Notes under the pieces: model-generated
Told to the model about the DNA's origin: nothing
The model's input: the letters and a program-made list of their open reading frames with translations, nothing else
Databases searched by the model: none
Shown here: positions 47,008 through 55,949 of the stretch, in pieces
Position numbering within the stretch: position 1 is the stretch's first letter
How the letters are laid out: the number at the start of each line of letters is the position of its first letter
Program-made: the position numbers and the translations under genes
From: Neisseriaceae bacterium CLB008
GTDB lineage: Bacteria > Pseudomonadota > Gammaproteobacteria > Burkholderiales > Neisseriaceae
DNA: 64,000 nt
NCBI GenBank assembly: GCA_041228285.1
Contig: CP166133.1
Location: 2,699,380-2,763,379, forward strand
Reading direction: 5' to 3'

Positions 47008-49353
47008 ATGAATTTATTTAAAAAGAAACCCAAACGAAAATCCGTCGTTAAGAATAAATCCCGCACTCGGGCGCCCCACCTCATCATCCTCATCAATGAT
47101 GCCCTGTGGCTGGTCGCCCTATTGGTGGTGGTCTACCTTGGCCTAAGCTTAGCCAGCTTCACCCCGCTAGACCCTGCCTGGTCGCGCAGCGTTCAGGGCA
47201 CTGATGTGCGCAACCTCGGCGGCGTGTTTGGCGCCTATTTTGCCGATATTTTGTATTATTTAGCCGGTATTTCCGGCTGGTGGTTGATCATCGCCGCCAT
47301 CACTTGGCTGGTGAAATCGTTTCGACCTTTATCCAGCGACAGCGCCAACCACAGCTATAACAACATTATCGGCACCGTGGGCGTGGTGCTTCTCGTCATC
47401 GCCAGCCCAGTCTTAGAATACCTAGGCTGGAAAAACCAGTTCGACACCTTGCCCTTTGGCGCCGGCGGCTTTATTGGCGGCCAGCTCGGCGGCTTGTTAA
47501 GCACCTATCTGGGCATGACCGGCACCTTTGTGCTGAGCCTGTGCTGCGTGATGATCGGCCTGTCTTTATTACTACAGGTGTCTTGGCTGGTGCTGATTGA
47601 AAAACTGGGCACGCGCCTAGAGTGGCTGTGGCTCAAGCTGATTCAAAAACCGCACGCCTTCATCCAAGATCTGCCCAAAAAGCGCATCACCCGCCGCGTC
47701 GCCAAAGACGTCACCGCAGAGCTGCCGGTGGCCAAAGCCCCGATTGCGATGCAAGTCGCACCCGCTTTGGATTTAGAACAGCCGTCTTTATTTGACGAGT
47801 TTGATGAAGAGGACGAACGCGAGGCCGACACCAGCAGCGCCCAAGGCTCAGCCACCCCAAAAAAACCGCGCGCCGCTAGGAAAACCAATCTACCCGGCGT
47901 CAATCTGCTGTCGGTGACCGCCCAACAGAACAAGCCCATCGACCAGCAAACCCTACAGCAAACGGCCGATCTGATCGAGCGCAGCCTGAACGAATTTGGC
48001 GTGTCGGTACGCGTCATCAGCGCCACTTCAGGCCCAGTGATCACACGCTACGAAATTGAGCCCGCTCAAGGCGTGAAAGGCACCCAAATTGTCAATCTGG
48101 GCAAAGACCTAGCGCGGGCGCTGGCCTTACAAAGCGTGCGCATTGTGGAAACCATTGCCGGCAAAAGTTCGATGGGCATTGAATTGCCTAATCCAGAGCG
48201 CCTCAACGTTGGCTTAAGAGACATTTTTGATGCATCTGTGTTTGCCAACAGCGGCTCTAAGCTCACTTTGGCGATGGGCAAAGACATTTCCGGCCAGCCC
48301 GTGGTGGCTGATTTAGCCAAAATGCCACACGTACTGGTGGCCGGTACCACAGGCTCGGGTAAATCAGTGGCGATTAACGCCATGATTCTCTCCATGCTGT
48401 ATAAGGCCTCACCCGAAGAAGTCCGCCTGATCATGGTCGACCCCAAAATGCTGGAGCTGTCGATTTACGAAGGCATTCCTCATCTGTTGGCGCCCGTAGT
48501 CACCGACATGAAGCACGCCGCCAACGCCTTAAATTGGTGCGTGCAAGAAATGGAAAAACGCTACCGCCTGTTGGCCCACACGGGCGTACGCAACCTCGCC
48601 GGCTTTAACGACAAGCTCAAAGCCGCCAAAGAACAAGGCGAGCCCTTAACCAATCCCTTCAGCCTCGACAAAGACAATCCAGAGCCGCTCTTGCCGCTGC
48701 CGCAAATTGTGGTCATCATCGACGAGCTGGCCGACCTGATGATGGTGGAAGGTAAGAAAGTAGAACAGCTGATTGCGCGCCTGGCTCAAAAAGCTCGCGC
48801 CGCCGGCATTCATTTGATTCTGGCCACCCAACGCCCATCGGTGGACGTGATTACCGGCTTGATTAAGGCCAACATCCCCACCCGCATTTCTTTCCAAGTG
48901 TCTAGCCGCATCGACAGCCGCACCATCTTGGACCAAATGGGCGCAGAAAATTTATTGGGCAAAGGCGACATGCTGTTCTTACCGCCTGGCTCTGGCGACC
49001 CAACCCGGATTCACGGTGCCTTTGTGTCTGATGAAGAAGTGCACCAAGTCGTCGACTATTTGAAACGCCAAGGCCCGGTAGAATACGTCGAAGGCCTGTT
49101 AACAGGTGAAGCCAGCAACAGCACCGATGGCGCTGGTGACGGCAGCGGCCAAGGCGCAGACGAATTATTTGACCAAGCGGTAGAGTTTATTTTAAGCAGT
49201 CGTAAAACCTCTATTTCCTCTTTACAACGCCATTTACGAATTGGCTACAATCGAGCAGCCAATTTAATGGAAGACTTAGAACGCGGTGGCATCGTGTCGG
49301 CCCCTGAAGTGGGCGGCAGCCGCCAAATTTTAGCTCGATCCTCAGAAGAATAA
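47008..49353 (+). CDS. ftsK: DNA translocase FtsK
   Basis: A 781-residue septal DNA pump that clears and resolves chromosome ends at division. Four membrane helices fall within residues 25-190, followed by a short acidic, charged linker (about 260-300), much shorter than in E. coli. The motor domain has Walker A GTTGSGKS near residue 447 and Walker [13 protein letters not shown] near 570. The C-terminal gamma winged helix, [23 protein letters not shown], reads KOPS sequences. hemH follows six bases later. Confidence 0.97.
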   Translation: MNLFKKKPKRKSVVKNKSRTRAPHLIILINDALWLVALLVVVYLGLSLASFTPLDPAWSRSVQGTDVRNLGGVFGAYFADILYYLAGISGWWLIIAAITWLVKSFRPLSSDSANHSYNNIIGTVGVVLLVIASPVLEYLGWKNQFDTLPFGAGGFIGGQLGGLLSTYLGMTGTFVLSLCCVMIGLSLLLQVSWLVLIEKLGTRLEWLWLKLIQKPHAFIQDLPKKRITRRVAKDVTAELPVAKAPIAMQVAPALDLEQPSLFDEFDEEDEREADTSSAQGSATPKKPRAARKTNLPGVNLLSVTAQQNKPIDQQTLQQTADLIERSLNEFGVSVRVISATSGPVITRYEIEPAQGVKGTQIVNLGKDLARALALQSVRIVETIAGKSSMGIELPNPERLNVGLRDIFDASVFANSGSKLTLAMGKDISGQPVVADLAKMPHVLVAGTTGSGKSVAINAMILSMLYKASPEEVRLIMVDPKMLELSIYEGIPHLLAPVVTDMKHAANALNWCVQEMEKRYRLLAHTGVRNLAGFNDKLKAAKEQGEPLTNPFSLDKDNPEPLLPLPQIVVIIDELADLMMVEGKKVEQLIARLAQKARAAGIHLILATQRPSVDVITGLIKANIPTRISFQVSSRIDSRTILDQMGAENLLGKGDMLFLPPGSGDPTRIHGAFVSDEEVHQVVDYLKRQGPVEYVEGLLTGEASNSTDGAGDGSGQGADELFDQAVEFILSSRKTSISSLQRHLRIGYNRAANLMEDLERGGIVSAPEVGGSRQILARSSEE

Positions 49354-49359
49354 CGCACC

Positions 49360-50457
49360 ATGACTTTTTTAGCCGAACCCAACCACAACCATGCCCAGTT
49401 CCAGCCTAAAGTAGGCGTCTTGCTCCTGAATTTGGGCACCCCAGACGCCCCAGAAACCAAGCCGCTACGCCGCTATCTGAATCAGTTTTTATCGGATAAG
49501 CGCGTAGTAGAGCTGCCAAGCTGGCTGTGGCAGCCCATCCTCAAGGGCATTATTTTGACCTTTAGGCCCAAGCAAAGCGCGCAAAAATACCGCCGCATCT
49601 GGTTTGAGGCTGGCTCACCGCTGGCCTATTACACCCAACAGCAAGCGGCATTGCTGGGCCAGGCGCTTCAGGCTAAGAGCGACCTCATCGTGGTGGATTA
49701 CGCCATGCGCTACGGCAACCCATCGGTACAAAGCGTGCTGACCAAGATGAAGCAACAAGGCGTCACCCGCCTCTTCGTACTGCCGCTGTACCCACAATAC
49801 GCAGGTTCCAGCAGCGCCACCGCCTTAGACGAAGTATTTCGCACCTTAATGCAGCAACGCAATATGATGGACGTGCGCACCGTATCGCGCTTTCACGACC
49901 ATCCCGCCTACATCAACAGCCTCGCCAACCACATTCGCCGCCATTGGCAACAGCACGGCCGTGGCGACAAGCTGTTGATGAGCTTTCACGGCGTGCCCGA
50001 AAAAACCCTACACCAAGGCGACCCTTATTTTTGCGAATGCCACAAAACCGCCCGCCTATTGGCCCAAGCGCTAGAACTGAAAGAAACAGACTATGTCGTA
50101 TGCTTCCAAAGCCGCTTTGGCAAAGCCAAATGGGTGGGACCGTCGACGCAAGACTTATTCAGCAGCCTGCCGAAAAAGCAGGGCGTCAAAAACATCGACG
50201 TGGTCTGTCCTGGCTTTGTGTCAGACTGTTTGGAAACCCTCGAAGAGATCAACGATGAAGGCCGCGAGCTCTTCATCGACGCCGGTGGTAAAGGCTTTCA
50301 ATACATTCCCTGCCTCAATACCGAACCCGAATGGCTAGACGCCCTTGCCAGTATTGTCCAAGAACATACTGAGGGCTGGATCCCGGCACAGGAAACCGGC
50401 GACAAACAAGACGAGCGTTTAATGCGGGTTCAAGCCGTTAAAAAACAGCTAGGCTAA
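49360..50457 (+). CDS. hemH: Ferrochelatase
   Basis: A 365-residue enzyme that inserts ferrous iron into protoporphyrin IX, the last step of haem synthesis. Characteristic stretches: GVLLLNLGTPDAPE, VDYAMRYGNPSV, PLYPQYAGSSSATALDE, and the catalytic histidine in LLMSFHGVPEKTLHQGDPY. The C-terminal QSRFGKAKWVGPSTQ and CPGFVSDCLETLEEI complete the family pattern. It is probably co-transcribed with ftsK (gap six bases). hemE lies about 9 kb downstream in the window. Confidence 0.97.
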   Translation: MTFLAEPNHNHAQFQPKVGVLLLNLGTPDAPETKPLRRYLNQFLSDKRVVELPSWLWQPILKGIILTFRPKQSAQKYRRIWFEAGSPLAYYTQQQAALLGQALQAKSDLIVVDYAMRYGNPSVQSVLTKMKQQGVTRLFVLPLYPQYAGSSSATALDEVFRTLMQQRNMMDVRTVSRFHDHPAYINSLANHIRRHWQQHGRGDKLLMSFHGVPEKTLHQGDPYFCECHKTARLLAQALELKETDYVVCFQSRFGKAKWVGPSTQDLFSSLPKKQGVKNIDVVCPGFVSDCLETLEEINDEGRELFIDAGGKGFQYIPCLNTEPEWLDALASIVQEHTEGWIPAQETGDKQDERLMRVQAVKKQLG

Positions 50458-50471
50458 ACAAACGGCCACAA

Positions 50472-50510
50472 AAAAGCCCTCGCTTCATCACACATGAAGC
50501 GAGGGCTTTT
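50472..50510. terminator. Bidirectional terminator between hemH and yqjG
   Basis: A perfect 17-bp stem (50472-50488 with 50494-50510) with a CACAC loop and A/T ends; it serves two convergent genes. Confidence 0.93.
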
Positions 50511-50518
50511 GATTGAGC

Positions 50519-51430
50519 TTAAATCGACCAATCCAAGTCTGGTCCCAGCGGCACCACGCCGGTTGGGTTAATCTTGAGGTGGCTCTCATAATAATGGTGC
50601 TTGATGTGAAAGAAATTCACGTCTTGGGCAAAAGCCGGCAGGGCATACAGGCGACGCGTATAGGCCCACAGCGCAGGATAATCCTGCAGCTGGCGCTGAT
50701 TACACTTAAAGTGACCATGATAAACGGCATCAAAACGCACCAGCGTGGTGAATAAGCGAATGTCGGCTTCGGTTAAAGCCTCGCCCATCAAGTAAGGGCC
50801 GCCTACAGCAAGCCGTGCCTCTAGCCAGTCCATAGTGGCGAACAGGGCCGTAAAGGCTTCTTCATACGCAGCCTGGGTGGTCGCAAAGCCAGCGCGGTAC
50901 ACGCCATTATTTAAGGTTTCGTAGATGCGCTCATTGACGGCATCAATGTCGGCACGCAAGGCCTCAGGATAATAATCGCCCGCTTTCGCACCTAAGTCAT
51001 CAAATGCCTGACCCAACATCCGAATCAGCTCTGAAGACTCATTATTCACAATGGTCTGGCGTTTTTTGTCCCACAGCACGGGTACGGTCACCTTACCTTG
51101 ATAACCTGGTTCAGCCTTTTGATACACTTCAGACAGGTATTGAGCATTCATGAGGGGATCTGCTTGAGCACCCTTTTCGTCGGCGAAATGCCAGCCTTGT
51201 GGGCCCAAACGCCAATGCACCACGGTAAAGGGCAGAATGTCTTCTAAGCCTTTTAAGGCCCGCATGATCAACACCCGATGCGCCCACGGACAGGCCAAAC
51301 CAACATAAAGATGATAGCGATCGCGCTCAGGCTCGAATGGCCCACTGGGGTTAAGCCAATCGCGAAACACGCTGGCAGGTCGTTCAAAATGGCCGTCTTT
51401 AGACACGCTTAACGCAACTTGGCTACCCAT
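50519..51430 (-). CDS. yqjG: Glutathionyl-hydroquinone reductase
   Basis: A 303-residue Xi-class glutathione transferase that reduces glutathionyl-hydroquinones. The N-terminal thioredoxin fold carries the catalytic cysteine in GLACPWAHRVLI, and VPVLWDKKRQTIVNNESSEL forms the glutathione site. The C-terminal helical domain includes LGEALTEADIRLFTTLVRFD-like residues (MGEALTEADIRLFTTLVR). AAGGAG precedes the ATG. Confidence 0.95.
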   Translation of the reverse strand: MGSQVALSVSKDGHFERPASVFRDWLNPSGPFEPERDRYHLYVGLACPWAHRVLIMRALKGLEDILPFTVVHWRLGPQGWHFADEKGAQADPLMNAQYLSEVYQKAEPGYQGKVTVPVLWDKKRQTIVNNESSELIRMLGQAFDDLGAKAGDYYPEALRADIDAVNERIYETLNNGVYRAGFATTQAAYEEAFTALFATMDWLEARLAVGGPYLMGEALTEADIRLFTTLVRFDAVYHGHFKCNQRQLQDYPALWAYTRRLYALPAFAQDVNFFHIKHHYYESHLKINPTGVVPLGPDLDWSI

Positions 51431-51525
51431 AGGAGGCTCCTTAAATGAGAAAAAACAATTGAGTTAATATAACAGAGACTTAGCCAATAAAATAGGTCAC
51501 ACAGCGTTCTACCCATAGAACAATA

Positions 51526-53559
51526 CTAAGGCGCACCAGCCTCGGTCAAGTTGGCTAGGCTGAGCAAAGCAATACTTAAACCTACGGCCAAAGGCTGTTT
51601 CAACGGTATCTGCCGAATATAGGGTCGGGCCTGTAAGATCAGTACTTCACCATCTTTAATCGCCCATTCAATGTCTTGTTCCTCTTCTCCAAACAGCGTT
51701 TTAATCGCCACGCTGGCCGCAGCCAATTGCTTAATGGTGGCTTCATCCAGCACCGCAGGCGCACCAGATAAAGGCACTTCGACCACGCCGCCCTGATCAT
51801 CTAGCTGTAGGGCAACCTCATCGGCCGAGTGCGTCAATACCTGTACGCTGCCGCTGCGGTGGGTATACAGCACTTGCTCAGCAATGCGCTTACCCTCCAC
51901 CACCCGAATGCCGATACCGCGCTTAGCGGCCAAATACATCACCCCTTTACGGCTTTCGTCAAATGGATCTAAGGTCACCATCACGCCCGAAGCATCGGCA
52001 TTAATCGCCTGCTGAACCAACACGCTCATTTTGACGCTGTCTTGCGGGAAGCCCGCCACGCGTCTGGCTTCATAGGCTTCAAAATGAAACACCGAAGCCC
52101 ACACGGTTTTAACCGCCTCGGCCAAAGCCGGTTCAGTAGTCACGTTCGGCACCGTTTGATACAGACCCGCACCGCTGAAATTTGGCAAGTCTTCCGAATT
52201 GGAAGAGCTGCGCACAAATACGCCCTGACCCTGTAACTGCTGCTGCCATTGCTTGGCCCAGCCGCGCACCCACTCAGGCTCCACAGGCGCGGCCATGATG
52301 CGCTGGCGTAGTGCCGCTAGGCCCGCTTTACGCTTGGCGACGTCACCTTCAAACTGGGCTTCCATTTGGTTCAAAGACGCAGCCGTGATGCCTTGCTGAT
52401 CCATGAACTGCTGGAATTGCGCAAACGGAATACAAAAACCATCCGGCACGTTCAAGCCCGAGGTACCTTGCTTGATCGCTCCTAAATTGGCAGCCTTGCT
52501 GCCACAGTATTGATGGTCTTTACGATCCAACTGGCTCAAAGGCCTTAACTGAGCGTCGGTCAGATTAGGCTGGGGTAAATGAGCCACCGCCGTGCGCCGC
52601 TGCAGCTGGCCTTCGGCAGCCGGTGCCAGGCTGTAATGGTTGGCACCCACTTTAAGAGTGACGTTTTGATTCAGCATAGACCCCATGATTTTACTGGCGT
52701 CTTTTAAATAAATATTGGGGACTCGCCAGCCCTTGGTCAGCAAATTGACGTGAGACAAAATGGTAGAAGGCTGCTCGTTGATCACGGCGGCCACCGGCGG
52801 CAGGCTCAACGGCACTTCTTTTAAAATCACAATATCGTGCTCACCCACCGTAGCCAAATCGGCCTCGGACTGCACCAGCTTCAATCGCCCTACGGCCAAG
52901 CCTGGATTCAAGGCCATGAAGTGTTGCTCTTTGATTAAGGCTTCTTGGGTCACGTAGTTCAAGCCCACGGCCGTGCCGACTTGCTGATGCCAGGACGAAT
53001 TGGTTTTAAACTGCACTGGCGCATAAAACGTGCGCTTCAGCTGCGCATCGGTGAGGCGCAGCAGCTCAGGGGTCAGCTTATCGCCTTCCCAAAATTCATA
53101 GGTAAAGGCGCGAATATTTTGGCGCCAGCTGAGCGTGCCAAACACATAGCGGCGATCAGGCTCATAATAATAGCTTTTCAAAGCGCTTTTGCTCGGTTTT
53201 GTACCCAATAGGTGGGTCACAAAACGCTCGTGCAGCTGATGTTTTGGCGTATTCACATAGTCAATTCGATTGTGATCCTGACGATCGATCACAAACAAAA
53301 TATGGGGAATTTCAAACGGCGTACCCTGTTCGTACACCCGCGCCAGCACGTCAAAATCCTGCCGACTGGTGACTTTGGCTAGGCTGTCTTGCTGGGTTTT
53401 TGCGGCCGTTTGCTCTGGCATCAGCGGCGGAATCAGATTGCTTTGCTGTAAATGACCATAATAAGAAGGCTTTTGGCCCGTTTGGGCATGGCTGGCCCCA
53501 ACGGCTACAGCAAGACCCAAAGCCAGCAGCCAAGAAGTACGTAAAGATCGATTGATCAT
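51526..53559 (-). CDS. Exported PEP-synthase/dikinase-like protein with swivel-then-ATP-grasp domain order
   Basis: A 677-residue protein that begins with a Sec signal peptide (WLLALGLAVAVGASHA, cleavage likely after residue 25). A unique N-terminal region (30-210) is followed by a phosphohistidine swivel domain (about 215-300) with candidate H270 in STILSHVNLL, and then a PPDK_N-type ATP-grasp domain (about 350-650): GSKAANLGAI, VPDGFCIPFAQF, RSSSNSEDLPNFSGAGLYQ, QQAINADASGVMVT and the ending LILQARPYI. PEP synthase and pyruvate phosphate dikinase have the reverse order plus a C-terminal barrel, absent here; swivel before ATP-grasp is the order in plant glucan water dikinases. An exported ATP-dependent enzyme is odd. 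Substrate unknown. Confidence 0.82.
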   Translation of the reverse strand: MINRSLRTSWLLALGLAVAVGASHAQTGQKPSYYGHLQQSNLIPPLMPEQTAAKTQQDSLAKVTSRQDFDVLARVYEQGTPFEIPHILFVIDRQDHNRIDYVNTPKHQLHERFVTHLLGTKPSKSALKSYYYEPDRRYVFGTLSWRQNIRAFTYEFWEGDKLTPELLRLTDAQLKRTFYAPVQFKTNSSWHQQVGTAVGLNYVTQEALIKEQHFMALNPGLAVGRLKLVQSEADLATVGEHDIVILKEVPLSLPPVAAVINEQPSTILSHVNLLTKGWRVPNIYLKDASKIMGSMLNQNVTLKVGANHYSLAPAAEGQLQRRTAVAHLPQPNLTDAQLRPLSQLDRKDHQYCGSKAANLGAIKQGTSGLNVPDGFCIPFAQFQQFMDQQGITAASLNQMEAQFEGDVAKRKAGLAALRQRIMAAPVEPEWVRGWAKQWQQQLQGQGVFVRSSSNSEDLPNFSGAGLYQTVPNVTTEPALAEAVKTVWASVFHFEAYEARRVAGFPQDSVKMSVLVQQAINADASGVMVTLDPFDESRKGVMYLAAKRGIGIRVVEGKRIAEQVLYTHRSGSVQVLTHSADEVALQLDDQGGVVEVPLSGAPAVLDEATIKQLAAASVAIKTLFGEEEQDIEWAIKDGEVLILQARPYIRQIPLKQPLAVGLSIALLSLANLTEAGAP

Positions 53560-53644
53560 CGGATGTCATCAAGCTCTGTCGTTTAAAAATCAGAAAATAA
53601 ACGCAGCCACCTCTGCCGTCAACTAAAACCGCACGCTGTGCCAT

Positions 53645-53670
53645 AAAAAAACGCCCTTGCGGGCGGTTTT
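53645..53670 (-). terminator. Terminator after nlpD
   Basis: On the minus strand CGCCC and GGGCG close a GCAA loop, followed by seven T. Confidence 0.8.
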
Positions 53671-53683
53671 CATCATACTGGTC

Positions 53684-54412
53684 TTAATTCAAATACGGCA
53701 TAGGGTTCACAGCCTTGCCTTGAATACGTAATTCAAAATGTGATTTGACGCGGTTGGTACCGGTGCTGCCCATGGTGGCAATTTGCTGGCCGGCGCTGAC
53801 GCGTTGATTCAGGCTGACGCTGGTACTGTTATTGTGGGCATAAGCAGTTAAAGTACGTGCATCGTGGCGAATCATCACCAGCTTACCGTAGCCACGTACC
53901 TCTTCACCCACGTAAATCACCGTACCGGCTGCGGCGGCCTTAATCGGCGTCCCCACGCTACCGGCGATGTCGATGCCCTTATTGGCACGACCGTCAAAGC
54001 GCGTGATCACCTGCCCTTGAACCGGCCACTGGAGCTTAATATTGGTTTTCAATGCAGCCGTATTAGCGTTGGCATTGCTGTTACCCTTATTGTTGGCGGC
54101 AGGCTTTTTACCCGCATTGGCCGGTGCCTTAGCGTTACCGCTCACCTTAATCAACTGCCCTATTTCAATTTTAGAGGGGTCAGACAGGCCATTTAAGCGC
54201 TGTAGAGCCGTTACGGTTTGTCCATGCTTCATCCCAATTCGGTATAGGTTATCGCCTGGCTTCACCCGATAGTAGCCAGCGGGCGCAGGCCCAGAACTAT
54301 TGCCGCGGGTCACGGGCGCGTTATTGCTGCCGCAGGCGCTCAATACCGCGATTAAACCGACCACACCTAGGGTGTGCATGACTTTTTGGGGACTCAATGA
54401 AAAAATACGCAT
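53684..54412 (-). CDS. nlpD: NlpD-like amidase activator (LysM plus degenerate LytM lipoprotein)
   Basis: A 242-residue lipoprotein with lipobox LSAC (C27), a LysM peptidoglycan-binding domain (about 46-90, YYRVKPGDNLYRIG) and a C-terminal LytM/M23 domain. The first metal-ligand histidine of active M23 enzymes is replaced by asparagine (NKGIDIAG), and the end reads TMGSTGTN then HFELR, as in E. coli NlpD. It should therefore activate the septal amidase AmiC rather than cut murein itself. The ATG at 54412 is chosen; a GTG 10 codons upstream is possible. Confidence 0.92.
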   Translation of the reverse strand: MRIFSLSPQKVMHTLGVVGLIAVLSACGSNNAPVTRGNSSGPAPAGYYRVKPGDNLYRIGMKHGQTVTALQRLNGLSDPSKIEIGQLIKVSGNAKAPANAGKKPAANNKGNSNANANTAALKTNIKLQWPVQGQVITRFDGRANKGIDIAGSVGTPIKAAAAGTVIYVGEEVRGYGKLVMIRHDARTLTAYAHNNSTSVSLNQRVSAGQQIATMGSTGTNRVKSHFELRIQGKAVNPMPYLN

Positions 54413-54596
54413 CCAGCTGCTTTCTCTGTTGGCGTTAAACACACACTTTAAGCACGAAGCTTAAAGCCTTCAAGACAAGGCGAAGGCGCCAGAATCTGGA
54501 CGCACAACTCACCTTAATATTCGGTCTATCGACGATAGACCATGAAACCGCAAAATCATTCCCAACAAAATCAAATGATGGATTATTTACCGTCGC

Positions 54597-54684
54597 GTAG
54601 GGTGGGTAAAGCGTAGCCTACCCACCACTCCTAACTGCTCACGTGCCCAGATTTAAAACCCGCGTGGGTCACGACCCACCCTAC
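54597..54684. repeat. Interspersed intergenic repeat, copy 2 with inverted second arm
   Basis: 54597-54626 begins GTAGGGTGGG and ends CCCACC, matching the copy at 32643-32672 at 27 of 30 positions. A second arm at 54662-54684, on the opposite strand, again begins GTAGGGTGGG and contains the palindrome GTGGGTCACGACCCAC (54664-54679). Confidence 0.78.
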
Positions 54685-54777
54685 TAGGGGCCTACGCTGT
54701 AAACGTAAAAAAAGCATAGGGAACGATACGATAAACCATCCTTATTTCGTCAACGGCACGACCATCATACGCGAACA

Positions 54778-54804
54778 AAGGGGGAGCTGTCACAGCTCCC
54801 CCTG
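54778..54804 (-). terminator. Terminator after the DUF2147 gene
   Basis: A GGGGGAGCT/AGCTCCCCC stem with a short loop, followed on the minus strand by TTTGTT; the T tract is weak. Confidence 0.65.
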
Positions 54805-54823
54805 CTTGATCTGCCTAATCCGA

Positions 54824-55246
54824 CTAGTTGAGGCGCTTCCAGGTTTGGGTACGGCCCAACAGGGACACACCCACAAAGCCACGCAGCTCTAGGGCATCTC
54901 CATTATTGGTCAGCTTGGCCTTAGCGCTGTAGGTCTTGCCGCTTTTCGGATCGAATACCTTACCGCCCTCATATTGGCCTTCTTTGGTTTGCTTCAGGCC
55001 CGACACCACCGTCATGCCCACGATGGGCGCATCTTTTTGGGCGCCGGTACAGCCGCTGCACTGATTTAAAGCGCCAGCATACAGCTGCGTGACTCGGCCT
55101 TGAAACACGCCGCCTGACTCAACGATCTCCACCACGCCCTTAGGTTTTTTGGTTTCGTCGTCAATCGTCTGCCATTTCCCCACAATACCTTGAGCCATGC
55201 TGACGCTGCTCAAGCCTGCCAACAATACCAACCATAATTTACTCAT
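54824..55246 (-). CDS. DUF2147 exported protein
   Basis: A 140-residue protein with a signal peptide (MSKLWLVLLAGLSSVSMAQG) and a small beta-barrel-like DUF2147 domain: GKWQTIDDETKKPKGVVEI and the C-terminal LRGFVGVSLLGRTQTWKR. It has a central CSGC pair (positions about 68-71) that may form a disulfide. Function unknown; homologues occur in periplasms of many Gram-negative bacteria. AAGGAG lies eight bases before the ATG at 55246, which decides the start. It is divergent from a GNAT gene. Confidence 0.85.
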   Translation of the reverse strand: MSKLWLVLLAGLSSVSMAQGIVGKWQTIDDETKKPKGVVEIVESGGVFQGRVTQLYAGALNQCSGCTGAQKDAPIVGMTVVSGLKQTKEGQYEGGKVFDPKSGKTYSAKAKLTNNGDALELRGFVGVSLLGRTQTWKRLN

Positions 55247-55386
55247 GATCTTTCTCCTTTTTTCGAATGTGGGCCTCATCGCCCCTATTTATTGTCGTGA
55301 ACGCGATACATGCGCCGACGGCATCATTTAAATGTGCTGAATTCATGGTACACTATTTTTATACTATTTCCAGAAAAAAACGCATC

Positions 55387-55890
55387 ATGAGACTGGCACA
55401 AGCATCTGATCTACAAGAGATCATGGCAATTTATAATGCCTCCTTGCCTTCTGGCGAATCCGCAGCCGACTTCCACACCCTGATTCAAGGCGATCAAACC
55501 ACTTGGTTTGATGCCCACAAGCAGGCCCATCACCCCCTTTACGCCTATTATAATGACGAGGGCAAAATGGTGGCCTGGGCGTCGTTTAGCGTCGAGCACC
55601 CCACCAATATGGATCGCCTCAGCGCCGAAGTCAGCATTTATCTGGCGCCCGAAGTCCAAAATCAAGGCCTAGGTTCCGAAATTTTAGCCTTTATGCTCAG
55701 CATGGCCCCCATCCTCGGCATCCAAAACGTATTGGCCATCGTATTTGCCAGCAATCAGGCCAGCATTGCCCTGTTTAAAAAATACGGCTTCGCCCAATGG
55801 GGCTTTCTACCCCAGGTCAGCGACCTACACCACGCCAAAACCGATGTTTTAATTTTGGGTAAATCAGTCCCTAAACTCAATCAGCCGTAA
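55387..55890 (+). CDS. GNAT N-acetyltransferase (phosphinothricin acetyltransferase-like)
   Basis: A 167-residue GNAT enzyme. It begins MRLAQASDLQEIMAIYNASL, typical of the Pat/YncA group, with the acetyl-CoA motif EVQNQGLGSEILAF (Q-x-x-G-x-G/A) near residue 95 and ASIALFKKYGF at the end. The substrate is probably an amine or a toxic amino-acid analogue. The ATG at 55387 lacks a clear ribosome site; an in-frame upstream extension of 40 codons does not match the family. Confidence 0.85.
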   Translation: MRLAQASDLQEIMAIYNASLPSGESAADFHTLIQGDQTTWFDAHKQAHHPLYAYYNDEGKMVAWASFSVEHPTNMDRLSAEVSIYLAPEVQNQGLGSEILAFMLSMAPILGIQNVLAIVFASNQASIALFKKYGFAQWGFLPQVSDLHHAKTDVLILGKSVPKLNQP

Positions 55891-55898
55891 GCGCCCAT

Positions 55899-55932
55899 AA
55901 AAAAACCGCAGTACCTATACGGCACTGCGGCT
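55899..55932 (-). terminator. Terminator after betT
   Basis: On the minus strand CCGCAGTGCC and GGTACTGCGG pair (one wobble) around GTATA, followed by seven T. Confidence 0.85.
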
Positions 55933-55949
55933 TCATCACGATCTCATCC

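Larger units (their letters stand above)
54413..54823. other. 411-bp gap between nlpD and the DUF2147 gene
   Basis: No gene is seen. It holds an intergenic repeat at 54597-54626 with a second, inverted arm at 54662-54684, and the terminator of the DUF2147 gene at its right end. Confidence 0.7.

Noticed and set aside
53684-54412. Active M23 endopeptidase
   Set aside because: The first metal-ligand histidine is asparagine, as in NlpD, so an amidase activator is the better call.
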